DNA of 64,000 nt. Origin: Hyphochytrium catenoides (taxonomy: Eukaryota > Sar > Hyphochytriomycetes > Hyphochytriales > Hyphochytriaceae). This document shows positions 14,175 through 29,300 of this stretch, one piece after another (the first letter of the stretch is position 1; each line of letters starts with the position of its first letter). The position numbers were made by a program, and so were the translations under genes. The notes beneath the pieces were generated by a model. That model was not told the DNA's origin. It was given only the letters and a program-made list of their open reading frames with translations, and made no database searches. The stretch is taken from NCBI GenBank assembly GCA_900088475.1, contig FLMG01004571.1, positions 1 to 64,000 on the forward strand. The letters run 5' to 3'.

Positions 14175-16554
14175 ATGCATCGCTTCATCAACGTCAGAAC
14201 GTTCCTCCCTATCCATCGGAGATGTTTCTCACAAGGCTCATTGAAAGAAGCAGTGTCAGTTCCTAAAGCCGCGTGCTGCATCATAGGGAATGAGGTCTTG
14301 AATGGAAAGGTAGCGTTACGTCGGAGGTGCCGGAGAGAGGAGCTATAATTAACCACTCATCTGTTGATCAGCGATCTCTACTCCCTTACTCGTCTTCTGT
14401 CAGACTTGCTCAAACCTCCTCGGTGGTGACACCCATGGTCTTCTCTCCATCTTGTTCATGTGCTCCTCGCTTTGCTTTAGTCTAACTTTAGCTCATCTTG
14501 CACATGTGACCAATCACACTCCCTCCTTTTATCTGGGGAACACTTGTTTTGCCTCTTTGTACAGGTCCACGATGTAAACACATACTTTCTCGCCAAGCTT
14601 CTCTTCAAAAATGGCGTAGACTTGGTCCGGGTAGAGACCATCACGGATGACCTTGATGTATGAGGTGTCGCTAAGCTCCTGTCGGCCTGAACTCTTCGCT
14701 CTTTATAGCGTCTGGGTAGTCCCTTCTAAGTAAACTCGACGACGGTGACACTGCTATCGTCGAAGCTCTGGTTAGAATTCACACCATTCTTTGGTTTCTG
14801 TTGGCTTATCCTCATTCAGAGCTTTTTCCGTCTCTTGCTTCGCTCTTTCTTTTCCGCTGCTTTACTTGCTGTAGCAGATGCTTTCAGTTATCATCTTCCC
14901 TTTTGACTTCCTCGCCATTCGCTATCGCGTTTTGGCATCGTCAACCTCGCAGGACATTGCGTCAAGCGTCAAAGCCCTATCTGAAAGGGTTGGACCTGAA
15001 GGCTTCGTTTTCACTTCGGGAGGAATCGGCCCTACGCACGATGATCTCACTTATGAAGGAATTGTAGGGCCAAGAAGTCGATGAACTTTCTACCACTTCT
15101 CGCTTGTCTGTCTTTAATGGGGTCGTCGCCATCTTGGTTTGTTGATCCTCCGTCATCTTTTCGTAGCATTTCCCTTTCGCTCTAAGTTTTCTCTTCTCTC
15201 TCTGTATTCACGGGTCGTCTGCCACTTCCGTTCTCGATTCTATCTTAGTTTCTCCGCTGCTATTGTCTACTGGTTGCTGCATTACCTAACTCAAACCTTT
15301 CTCTGGTTTTCCTCCTCAAAAGGCAAAGGCCTTTGGGCGCGGCGTCGAGCTCCACGAGCCTACGATAGAGCTGATGGAGAAGTACAGAACACAGCCTCTC
15401 AATGATGCTAGTTTGCGGATGGCGCGGCTGCCTCAAGGCTCCATCGTACGGCATATAAAGGATCATTGGGTGAGTTCAACGTCATTTGACGGTTGGTTGC
15501 ATCGCCCAGATATTACTATTTACTTGCCCTAGCCTTATCGAGTGTGTTTCGCTGCTATTTCTTTTTGGACGATTCGCCTTTCTCTACCCTTACTTTATTT
15601 GCAAAGTAGTATCGGAAAGTCAGGTCTCAAAAGCTTGCGTCTCTGCTAACGAATACCTTCCACTTCATATGTCTGATACACATATTATAGAGTTCAGACG
15701 CTCAATTTTTATAGATAGGAAGTGACAAAGTGGCTCTTCCCCATCTTCCTTTGTCCTCAGTGCTCCATCGACCAGGTCCTATGAGCTAACTCTACCTCTT
15801 ATATGTATTGTGGACGACCCTAGATCCCCTTTGTTAATATAGAAAACGTGTATATCCTACCGGGCGTGCCACGGTTCTTCCAGATAATCTTGGAGCAACA
15901 TCAGGAGCTGTTTAAAGGAATTCCTGTGACCAGGGCACTGGTAAGTAGGATGGTAGCAATCATAAATGTAGTTGGGAATGGTTGAAAGAACAGAATGAAG
16001 GGCGGCCGAGCAGGGTCATCAATCGAGGGTACACCTCTATTGATTGATTGATTAACAAAAAGAGTAGCGCCCGACAGTATGCAGACGGGGAAATGAACCT
16101 AAGGGAGCTAACACATGGAGCAGTGGTTTTCTGCTCCATGAGAAGTAGGGGGTGAACCAAAGGTTGCTGAAGTCGGTAGTTGATGGAAGCGTCAAAGACT
16201 GGCCCAGTAATCTTACTCATCCAGAAATTGGGATGAGGGAACTATCAGGCTCATACTGTAGCACTGCAAGAACCCTAACATTAGCTCCTACGCCCCGTCT
16301 GCTTTGCCTCTTCATCATATTGTGTCAAGGTCGGCACAATGCTTCCTGAATCGCAGATTGCAGCAGAGCTTGAGGCCGGTCAAAAGGAGTTCCCCCATAT
16401 TAGCATCGGAAGCTATCCAAGAGTAACTGAAGACGAGAAAAGATATAACGTGATGGTCTCTATAGAAGGAAGAGACGAAGCAGGTGTCCAGGCTTTGGCA
16501 AAGCGGTTCAAGAATGCGCTTAAAGGCAGCGAAATCCAGCCAGTGCCTAGCTAA
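14175..16554 (+). CDS. MoaB/CinA-type molybdopterin-binding-domain protein, probably mitochondrial (6 exons)
   Basis: Exons 14175-14309, 14565-14657, 14953-15063, 15323-15469, 15824-15940, 16330-16554 join in frame to 275 residues. The first ~25 residues (MHRFINVRTFLPIHRRCF) have five arginines, no acidic residue and alternating hydrophobics, as expected of a mitochondrial targeting sequence. Then come the family marks: CIIGNEVLNGK (usual GDEIL.G), TSGGIGPTHDDLTY (the MPT-binding GG.GPT.DD loop), MARLPQGS and NVYILPGVP, and a C-terminal IGSYPR segment. This is the fold of MoaB/Mog, the CinA N-terminus and the N-terminal half of eukaryotic FAD synthase. The PAPS-reductase-like catalytic half of FAD synthase is absent, so a hydrolase-like (FAD or ADP-ribose pyrophosphatase) role is more likely than FAD synthesis. 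Exon 6 uses an AAG acceptor with little pyrimidine. Confidence 0.88.
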
Positions 16555-16988
16555 TGTATAGATCTGACTATACTCACTAATACATAGCTCAGTTCACTTT
16601 TTGCCCGCCTCTTCTCCCTATGCGTTGTGGCCGGGAAGACTCCACCTTTCTCTTTAGACCCTGCCACTCTTCAGCAGAAGGCTTTTCTCACTTCTTTCCC
16701 AGCCAGCAACCTCGGATCCTCAAAATTTCTCCCTTCACAGTTGCACAAGCTCGGCTCTCTCCATCTCCCCATCGCAGGTGATTAGACCCTTCCGCTCCAA
16801 CACGCCTGACGCACCGAGAGTACGCGAATAGTACCTTTGGACTTTCACCTAGTAACAGTGGTACCAATAGTTTATTGTACCTCGATCTGCTGTCGGGAGG
16901 AACAGCTTAAGCCCGTACTGGGCCTCATCTGGGGAAAAGATGACGTACAAGGAGGGAAGAAAGAAAGACTTTCGAGGCTTGAGTTAGC
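16555..16988. other. Convergent intergenic region
   Basis: 3' flanks of the molybdopterin-domain gene (+) and the ubiquitin fusion gene (-). Nothing else seen. Confidence 0.5.
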
Positions 16989-20308
<3,320 letters not shown>

Positions 20309-21529
20309 CTATAACTTCTTATATTGTGAGGGGTCATTGTAGAGATATGGATTTCCTGGTGGCGGCTTAAAGTTGGGATTCTCTACATCACGAAGAGCGG
20401 GACAGACTTCGTCCGCACCCTCTGCTTCTTGCTCACAACGGCGTCCACCCAGCCAGCCAGAGTCAAAGATGCAACCAGCAGTGACGAATGAGATCCGCTT
20501 CCTTCGCGGTTCGTGCAACAGCAGACGCACCATGTCCACAAGTTGATCGTCGCTGATAGAGACTACGGTCGCAGCCCAGTTCCTGAAGAGAAGTGGATAG
20601 AGGTCCAGTCTTAGCCAGGTCTCTTCAGAGAGGAAGTTTAGGACAATCCAGTTCATAAAGTTGTCCGGCAGTCTGTTCCTCTTGATAACGTTGTCCTCAG
20701 GGTTCTTCTGGCTTCTAAAATAGCTAGTAAGGAAGGTATCTAGGCGGTTCTCGTACTCCACTCTCTCTGGCCTCGCGATTGAGCTGTACCGCCACGTCTT
20801 GACTAAGCCTTCAAATCGGTGCTGGGGGACCATGTAGGCATCCCGCGTTTTGTTAAGGTACTTTGATATCTGAAGCGCAGGTACGTTGGAGACGATCTTG
20901 GTCCGCAGCAGTCCATCAATGATGTCGATAGCCCGCACGTGCGAATACTTCCTTCTCAGGGTCGCCAATCTGTCCATGATGCCATCAGGCGAGAGAAGGG
21001 TTGGCTCTACTGTCGTCCTGACGAAGTCCCACGAGTCAGACGGGGCGAAGAAGCTAGAACTAGTAAGACGCTGCAATCGCCGGAGCTGCCTCACAAACGC
21101 TTTAGGAGTTCCCGTCCTCGTCTTGTCGAGGATAGTAAGCGTAGATCTAATGACATCCAGCTCGTTGATGCCAGCCTTGCCACACCAGGTGTTCTGAAGC
21201 ATCTCCATTGTCTCAGAGAAGGCGCATCTTGGTAGCTCTAACCTGGTTGCTGTCTTTAGGCTACTCCAGAGACTTAACACGCGAGGACTGCTTAACTGGT
21301 TGCTCTTCATCAAAGAGTTTAGCTCCATCAGCGTCTTAACCACCTGTCCGTTGGCTGGAATACCCCAATTCTCATAAGGATTCGCAGCATTCACAGGTAG
21401 AGAGAGGAATGTAGGGCCGGTAAGGGAAAGGAAAACAAGGAAGAAGAGCGACTTCCATGAGAAATGTGGCAAGCAAGAGCCCCTTGTGGCCTTGACAGGA
21501 GAATGCATGCTTTTCCTCAGTAGCTGCAA
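20309..21529 (-). CDS. Secreted protein of unknown family
   Basis: Single exon of 406 codons. A basic N-terminus is followed by a hydrophobic stretch (about residues 25-48, KSLFFLVFLSL ... PVNA) ending in a plausible signal-peptidase site (VNA-A), so secretion or an ER/vacuolar location is predicted; Met8 is an alternative start. The mature part (about 355 residues) is largely helical by composition, with few cysteines clustered in the C-terminal quarter (CIFDSGW, GRRCEQE, EVCPAL) and a Pro/Asn/Tyr-rich tail. No catalytic motif or known domain is recognised. It stands alone between gene-poor stretches, and its length without introns contrasts with the intron-rich neighbours. Function unknown. 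Confidence 0.7.
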   Translation of the reverse strand: MQLLRKSMHSPVKATRGSCLPHFSWKSLFFLVFLSLTGPTFLSLPVNAANPYENWGIPANGQVVKTLMELNSLMKSNQLSSPRVLSLWSSLKTATRLELPRCAFSETMEMLQNTWCGKAGINELDVIRSTLTILDKTRTGTPKAFVRQLRRLQRLTSSSFFAPSDSWDFVRTTVEPTLLSPDGIMDRLATLRRKYSHVRAIDIIDGLLRTKIVSNVPALQISKYLNKTRDAYMVPQHRFEGLVKTWRYSSIARPERVEYENRLDTFLTSYFRSQKNPEDNVIKRNRLPDNFMNWIVLNFLSEETWLRLDLYPLLFRNWAATVVSISDDQLVDMVRLLLHEPRRKRISFVTAGCIFDSGWLGGRRCEQEAEGADEVCPALRDVENPNFKPPPGNPYLYNDPSQYKKL

Positions 21530-22444
21530 CGTAACAAAGCACCTAGTAGGGTCCGCTTCTCTTCTTTAGGAACACCACCAACTGACAGATAATGTGATTA
21601 GCCGGTTGAGGTTCCGCTAGTAGCAAGGCAGACGCCTGGAGAAATCGGAAAGTGATGACACAGTGAAAGAGAGAAGAAAGAGAATGTTGTACGACGTGAA
21701 GGCCGCTGATGATATGTCGTTTCTAACTCTTCTCTTTCGTTTTTCTCTCTCTCTCGCCCTCTCTCTCATTCTCTCTCTCGCCCTCTCTCTCACTCTCTCT
21801 CTCCCTTCCGGTGAAGCTCGGAGCTCTCCTGGGAAGTACAGCTGGATGGAATGGAAGCAGGAGAAGAGGGAAGAGTCTAGACTTAGCAGGGAACGTTGCA
21901 GAAGCCGAGGTTGAAGAGGAGAGGCATAAAAGATAAGGCGAGATAGAGTTGGGTCTTGTTCAAACAGGTGGGGAGAGAGGAAAGAGTATCAACAGAGACA
22001 AGGCAACTACTGAATAGAAAGAGACTTCAATGCAATCGGTCTGCCATCCTCTTCGCCTCCGGCTCTCGGTCTTCCTTTTCTGTTCATTGTGTCTAAAACT
22101 GTCTTGTCTAGAAAGAGAAGAGCTACTCTAGAGCACTAAAGTTACTTCCTCCTTCCCGTTGCTCTACTTCTTATTCTCAGTCCTAATGACCTCAATATCT
22201 CTCTCTCGTTCTATTTAGCTAGGGGTTTCCTTTCCTTCACTCTGTTTCTTTCTCTTTCTCTCTCTTTTTCTCGTCTCTTCCTCCTCTGGCTTTCCTTGAC
22301 TCTTTCTATGTTTTCCCTCTCTCTATGCCTCTCTACCAATAGTGTCTCTCCCTCTTTCTGTCCGTCTCTTTTGCATTTTTCTCCCCCTCTCCTCGTGCTG
22401 GTCTTCCCTTACAGAAGCTCTTTCTTCTGAATATCTTGGTCTCT

Positions 22445-22486
22445 CTCTTCCCTAATATTCTCTCTCTCTCTCTCTCTCCTCTTTTT

Positions 22487-22522
<36 letters not shown>

Positions 22523-22575
22523 GTCTCTCTCTCTGTCTCTCTTCCTCTCTCTCTCTTTCTCTCCCTCTCTTCTCG
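22445..22575. repeat. CT-rich simple repeat block
   Basis: (CT)n runs broken by GT and TTCC steps on the plus strand. The matching Arg/Glu-rich ORF on the other strand is a low-complexity artefact. Confidence 0.85.
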
Positions 22576-23360
22576 CCTTCTGTCTCCTCCGCGCCTTGTC
22601 CTCTACAAACAATATCACCCCCAGTACTGAACGAGTCCGAGTGCGAGCAGTTTGCACTCTATCAAGAGAAGAGAGAGAGAGAGAGATGAGAGAGCCGTCC
22701 ATTACTCTGTCTTGCCCAGTAGCTGCTGATGGGAGGTCGGCCCCAGATGGGGCAGATCAGTAAATAAGCCAATAAAGAAGCAGTACCGTTTTATCAAGAA
22801 CGAATATCTCTGGGTAGCGATTAAACGAACCTTAGGGTTACAGTTACTGTTACATGTAGAGGTAGTTGAAAGAAGCCTTGCCAATGACTAAATAGCTATT
22901 TATACGGCAATAATATGACAGCTGGGATTGGCCGTACGGTCCAGGAAGGCAGAGGGGAACCTTTATGCTGATGGTGCCCAAGGGGCTCTCTCAACTTACC
23001 AAACGCATGCACTCATCCCTCACTCAAGCTGTGTAAGTAGCCCGATGGTTGTCTTAATGCCTCAGGTGTTTCAAAACCCACTTTCGTTAGCCAGCGCTAA
23101 GAAGGAGTGATTGCATTCTGTCTCGCAGATCTCTCTTCACTATCTCTAGCACAGAGAGATACAGTTTTATTACAGGTTTTATCACCACTGTCTACCTACA
23201 GGCTCTATCACGACTATCACTTCTACCTTGACCACCGGCGCTCGTGTCTCTTTGGACTTCCGCTTCTCTCAATGCCTCTCTCCTCATGAAGGCCTCTCTT
23301 CATCGGTTCTCTGTTTGGCTCCTTCTTCGCTTGTTTATGAAGAACCCTCGCCCATCCCTA

Positions 23361-23441
23361 CTAGTGTCATCTTCATAGCGGAGGGGTCTCTCCGTCAACC
23401 CTAACTGGTGTCATCTTCATAGTGAAGGGTTTCTCCGTCAA
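23361..23441. repeat. Two-copy tandem repeat, 44-bp period
   Basis: CT(A/G)GTGTCATCTTCATAG at 23361 is repeated at 23405, and both copies continue to TCTCCGTCAA with a few substitutions. It lies in non-coding DNA. Confidence 0.7.
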
Positions 23442-23899
23442 CTCCAGCTGTAAAGAAGCACGCTAAACGACATTGAGTTGCCTTCGTGGTTCTTGTTCTT
23501 TCAGTTTCTTGGTATTGAGACTCATCCTTATTGGCTGTTGTTGGTGATCGTCGCTCTGGCATCACAGGACTGGTGACGAACCTCAGGATTCATTGATAAT
23601 GGGGAGTAAGAGCTCTCTAGCAGAGGGAGGCAGCGGAGATGCCACTGCCGGATAATTCTATCAACTCTAGTAATAAGATTTATTTAGGATTACGCTCTCC
23701 ATTATATCCCACTGGTGATTACCAACAATAACATTAGGGTTTCTATGAACAACCAGCCACAAGCTGGCAGGTGCGCGATTCTTCAAAGCCATGAAGAGAA
23801 GAGGTGCGCAAAGATTAGGCGGTCGGAGACCGAGGAGTTCCTCCGCCACTGAGTCGACTGGAGCGACGAACAGGCCCAATATGAGCCTCAGACCCCTGC

Positions 23900-24466
23900 A
23901 TCCATATAAATATGTTAGCGAGTCAAGAGGGAAACTTGGTGTGAACGAGACTTCACGTGCACAGATGGGTATAGAGCTCACCGGAATAGGGACACTGGTT
24001 ACGAAGCTGCCAAGGGGTGTTGACGCGGCAGAGGAAAGAGTGCTTCTCACGCTCGCAGGGGAGAAATTCGCGGAGAAAGATGGTGGGGAGATCTGGGGAC
24101 AGTTATGAGACTTAGATGTCGGTCATGAGACGGCTGGGACAGAGACCAACATGTGTTTGTACAAAGGGTACCAAGCACGGAACGTGAAAGCGTAGAAGCC
24201 ATGGTTTAGGGCGAAAACAAAGAAGCGAATTTGACAGCCTAGAAATTCCCTCCTCCTCATAAAAGTACTGCGCTTTCCCAGCAAGAGCTTGTTGGGGAGT
24301 AGGTATGAAGTCGCACGGTAGAGGATAGTGATAGGAGGAGGGGGACTAATGCTTCTATGGCGGTACCATTCTCAGCGGTGAAAGCATTGAGACACTTCTG
24401 ATGCTGGAGGTCCTTGATATCGAGCTGGCAGCTGACCGTCCCGCAGTAGATGGGTTCGGGCTCCAT
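23900..24466 (-). other. Possible small membrane-protein gene (unresolved)
   Basis: On the minus strand, a 69-codon ORF starting MEPEPIYCGTVS (24466) is followed, after a TAG acceptor near 24241, by an open stretch reading FFVFALNHGFYAFTFRAWYP, which looks like a membrane segment and faintly like the C-terminal part of DUF599-type proteins. I could not phase the exons, so this is a pointer and not a gene model. Confidence 0.2.
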
Positions 24467-24652
24467 GCATTAGAGCCTGAAGCGGGAGACTGGTAGCTCA
24501 TTGGTATCGACGCTTGAACGTTATACCGTCGGTCCTATTCACGACACGGTAAGGGAGGATAGACACTTCAGAACTACTGAGTTAGAGTCAGAACAGAATA
24601 AGCAAAGAGCCTTCTCCACGCAGCCAACATGAAAAGCGAAGTGGTAAACAAT

Positions 24653-26236
24653 TCAACTGAAGACACTATCATCAACCACCTTTGCGAAGCGGAAGAAGGT
24701 CCATCCAACAACCGCCATTGCCAGAAGTGACAGCAGAATTGGCGCAGTGAAAAAGCTTCCACCAGTGGACAGTGAGGCTGTTGCGGCACTTCTAGGGGCT
24801 TGGTAGAGACTAGAACGCACTGAGCTTCGGTGGGATGATGCTAAGGAATCCTCGGAGAGATTGAGTGCCCCAGTATTTGAGGACAGAGGGGCCGAAGTCA
24901 GGGAAGCCTGCTCCAAATCAATACCAACAATTTGTGCCAGCTCCTCTGGATTCTGCAGCTCTTGCACCTGCTGCTCGAGGCGAACAATAATTGCTGTCTT
25001 CTCATTATTAAGAGCGAAGAGCTCCATCTCTAGACTTTCACTTTCCTTCTTCAGAGCTGCAGTCTTTGCCCGAGAGGCCTAAGAAAAATTGGAAAATGTA
25101 TAGCGCATTAGAAGCATCATCATAACTCTCGCTATGAATATCCTGAAGATATGTGAGACCAAGCTATGCATATCTCAGATGAGCGAAAGTCGTTAACAAG
25201 CGTTCCTGCTGACCGGATCACTTACATCGAGCTCTTTCAGAAGGCGCTGATTCTCCGCCTTAACCTCCCCAAGCTCGGCTCTTTGTCTCTCAACTTCCTT
25301 GCTCAGGTTCTCTTTATTGAGGGAAAGCCTTAGCTCTTCCATATCTCTCTCCTTCGCCTAAGCGATTCAGAAGGGAGGGAAACTGCTCAGAGATGCATAT
25401 GTAGACACATAGATCCGCTAAGATTGAAAGAGAGGTAGATTGGCGGACCGGAACCCCCAGGACTACCAGCGGACTGAAGTGCTGGGTCCACATACACGAT
25501 AGCGATCAAAGCATGTGGAGGAATGCCCGAGAGAAGAACTGACGGACATCAAACTTACCGCAAGGTTCTCTCGGGCAATGGTAAGTTCCTTGCGCAAGGT
25601 GGCAATCTCTCTCTGAGCTTGAAGAAGAAGATCCCCTGACTCTTTCTTCACAACTTCTAGTTTTGCTTCGTATTCGGCATTTGCAGCCTCTATCTTTTGG
25701 CTGCAAGAGCACGTGGAATGGGGTCGGTTCAGTCCACAAGCTCATCATTTCTATCATCACTATGCTTGCTTATTAGGGACTATCATTGTGCAGGCGCAAT
25801 CTTCAGCCCTACTAACTTTTGCACAACCCGCCTACCGCTTCCGTCGTCACGTCGACTCTTTTCCTAGTGCTCAGAGCCGTCCTCGTCCATCCCATACAGG
25901 AGCGTACGGTACCTGTAAGAAGCTTTGAAGTCGTCCAACTCTTTTTCCATTGCTTCTCTTGCCTCTTTGACTTGCTTTTCTTTACGAAGAACTTCGTCCA
26001 GCTTCCTGTTGACTTCTTCATCTCTCTCTGCACAGCGGAGAGCAATGCCGTCAACATAAAACCGAATCAGGAAGCTACATTTCTCCCTATTTGGAGCCCT
26101 TAACTTCTGCCCCAATCTAACAGAACTCCTGCTTTCTCTACGAAGGATCCCTCAAACCTAACCATCACGTACCTCTAATCTTGGCGTTCTGTTCATCGAA
26201 CAACGCTTGGGACCGGAGCATTATCTCGCTGTCCAT
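24653..26236 (-). CDS. Tail-anchored coiled-coil protein (5 exons)
   Basis: Exons 26236-26173, 26027-25913, 25700-25559, 25357-25226, 25078-24653 join in phase to 292 residues. Residues about 1-200 are an almost continuous coiled coil rich in Glu, Lys, Arg and Leu (for example DEEVNRKLDEVLRKEKQVKE). A Ser-rich spacer follows, and the protein ends with one hydrophobic segment (about 260-280, PILLSLLAMAVVGWTFF) and a 12-residue tail, the hallmark of a tail-anchored protein inserted post-translationally into the ER, Golgi, outer mitochondrial or nuclear membrane. The layout resembles small golgins or membrane-tethered microtubule adaptors, but no family is recognised. The start Met leaves a very short first exon; an upstream exon would have to fit into 150 bp because the CLASP-type gene ends at 26393. 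Confidence 0.8.
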
Positions 26237-26392
26237 ATTCTTCACTCTTCTATTCACCTCCTAAAATTTTTCTGTCAGAAAAAGCGCACACTTCTCGGTA
26301 GAGATGCAGAGAAGAGAGAGAGAACTCGAAAGACGAGGGCACATCATAGAGCACTAGTGGAAGAGGTCAGCGCCCTATGTGATCGAGAATAG

Positions 26393-29300
26393 TTAGTATA
26401 CAGGGATATCCTTCAAGTTGTTGTCGCTGGCAAAAGGACAGAAGGCCCCGAGACATTCATACTGATCCATCTGGAGAATGACGGTGAGGTTGTTACTCAC
26501 CGCTGATATTGTGGCCTCGTTATCAATTGGAAGGTCAGACTCTGGCGTGAAGAGTGAAGAGCCAGAAAGAGAAACAGGGCCCTCTCTACCCCACAGACTG
26601 AAAAGCATAGCTGCACAGGTCCCCAAGACGATGAAGCGGAGGACCCACGAAAGAACGCGATCGAAGAGAGAGTGAATCTCCCTCTCCTTCGTCTGTTCTT
26701 GCTCAATCATCTCTTTACGGTAGGCTTTCCTTACTTTACCCTTGATCTGATCGCTTACTTCGTCTCTTTGTTTGGACTGAGCAAAAAGCTCCGGAGGGTA
26801 GTCAGGATATCGTCTGACGGCTGCCGCAGCATCAACGCTTCCTCTTCTGCCCTGAAATGCGCTAAACGTCGCTGGAGAAGTCTCGGAATAGGTAGGAGGA
26901 GGAGGAAGGGCGGACGTGGACGCTGAAGGAGTTGCCATAGGAAGGTTTTCCTGCGATCTGTCCTCTCCCTCACGCTCAATATGAGCGGTGATAGAGTTAC
27001 CATTGAGCTGCGGTGTGGCGAACCTATGCGGTTCTTCCGCTCCTCTCTGTAAATCAGCGAGAGGAGTATCTAAGCGCAAGGATCCTAGGGAATTAGCGAG
27101 AGAAGTGACAGGAGTCTCTGGGACGACACCCGAAGAAAGATTGGACGGAGTAGTCTGATCATCCCTCCTGCCATCAAAATGCTCCATTCGTACAGGAGTG
27201 GACTGTTGCGCCATGATAGCGGAATCCGCAAAGTGAGCGGAGTGGGAACGTGGACTTCCAGTCGGTTTTGCTGCGTCAGCTTCCCTCTCCCCAAGGAATG
27301 GGCCTCCAAGAGCAGGAGAGGGTAGGGATGTAACTGCAGGGGAGCTCACAGCGACATCCTTTGCTGACAGCTCGTTATATTTCGCTCGAAAGCAGTAGAC
27401 AATGAGATCCTCCTTCCCTTCATAGTTCTTCAAAAACGTATCAACCTGAGATAGGAGGCTTCTGTCATGCTTCTCGAAAAGCTCCACCAATTGCTGTCGG
27501 TACCCTTCTACTCGGGGAGAAGGGGAAGGAGGAAGAGATGTAGGAAACACGCCATTAGACGCAGTAGTTAACGTGTTATCTGCACCACCAGCAGGTTGAG
27601 GCGAAGGGTTGCGAGTCTGCTTGTCCGGAGGCCCTCCGACTGATCGTGTAGAATTTGAAGGTTGAGAAAAGGTGCGAGGGAGAGAGGACAGAGCTTGTCT
27701 TCCTTCATCCTTTAGCCCAGGACCATCTTCCCCAGAGTCCGAAGGTTGCTGCTTAGGTGTGGTCATGACAGGGAGATACGTCTTCAATGTTGGGGAGAGC
27801 ATATTGGAATGCCTCTGCGGATATGCATAATGTAGGAGAAGGAAGAGCAAGTTAGAGAGAATACATGGACGAGCCCGGTAAAGACGTAGCAGGCCAGTGA
27901 GACCTCAACAGGAGATCAGGAAGAGATGTCGACAAACAGTATTGATCTTGGAGAAGAACGACTAAGCCTTGTATGATTTTATCAAAGGAAGCCCCGAGAG
28001 AAGGCTGGGAAGAAATGAGAGAGCGGAAGAGGAGTAAGTAACGGCCTACCTGCTGAAGAAGACTCGTCTTCCTATCAGTGGCAGCGCGATTCGCTTTCAA
28101 GGAGACAATTTCCTTTTCTGAAGGTGTAGAGGGAAGCTTAGTGGCAGGAAGAGACAATCTCCTTCCGGCTTTCGGTGCTGGCACGCGAGAGTTGCTTTGA
28201 GCTCCAAGGTCCTCCTTCTTAGCTTTCCACTCCAGAAGTTTTGACAGACGAGGTTGTAGCTGAAGTGGTGCGGGTTCTTCTGCTATATCATCAATTGCTT
28301 CCTCACCTACTGCCACTACCTCTTCAGCTTCAAGATCCAGCTTCTCCTCCTTAGAAACTGGTTTATCAGTCTCTTGCGCACTCTTCATCGCCGAGCTTTC
28401 TTCCTTTAAAAGGCTTAGAGTACTTCGCCGCGCGGCTGAGAGCGGAACTGATATCTCGATCTATTGTAAAACAGAATTAAGCAAGCCAAGACAAAGCGTG
28501 CATTTGAGCAAGGTTACCTCTTCCAGAGGGGACATCATCCCTCCTTGCTTACTCCTGAACTCTGCCTTTCTTTCGCCTAGTGATGCTCGCTTCGCCTTAA
28601 TCTTCGTTGGGTCCACGTACTTCGACTGATAGAGTGACACCAAAAGAGAGTCTGGGTGTTCTCTTTGAAGGTTGGGCCAGACGGCCTTGTCCACTACCTT
28701 GGCCACCTCCTCCATTTGTTCCGGCCTGCCGATAGGTAAGGACAGCGTAAGGTTATGGAGAACAAGGGGATAAGAGAGAGCCATGGAGAAAAGGAGATAA
28801 GAGAGAGCCAACACACAGTCCTTGCAGTGGAAAGCCTACTGAACAACCAGGGCGAGTTATCTAAGGTACAATCGAAGAGAGCCCTACCATTTCTCGGTGT
28901 AAAGGACCAAAGCGGCCCTTGCGAATTTTCTTGCCTCTTCCGCTGCGTCATTGGTTGCTTTCTGCAGAGTGCGGAATAGACTCTCCACTTTGTGGGTGGG
29001 AAAGGAATCCTTGGACCAGCATCGTAGGATGATTGTCAAATACTCGACGCATCGAGTCCGATAAACGGCTGATGAAAACGGCAGTTAGTGTCACCACAGC
29101 TACGTTAGCGAACGCAAAAGGACAGAACCAAGGGACGAGGACAGCAAGACTCAACAGCTGGGACAGTATAGCACTTGGTAAGTGATCACTCTCCCTTTAC
29201 CTGACTTATTGTTCTGAGCTCCTTCGAAGAGGACAAAGAGGTTGCTGATCTTGGAATGCTCTAAGATGCACTTAATGCACTCATCGCAGGACTGAGACAT

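Larger units (their letters stand above)
21530..24256. other. Gene-poor region with CT-rich tracts and a tandem duplication
   Basis: Contains CT-rich sequence at 21740-21811 and 22240-22575, a short direct duplication at 23361-23441 (listed separately) and a small inverted-sense GA run at about 22671-22687. Overlapping ORFs on both strands at 23667-24108 are mutually exclusive and neither is recognisable. Confidence 0.4.
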
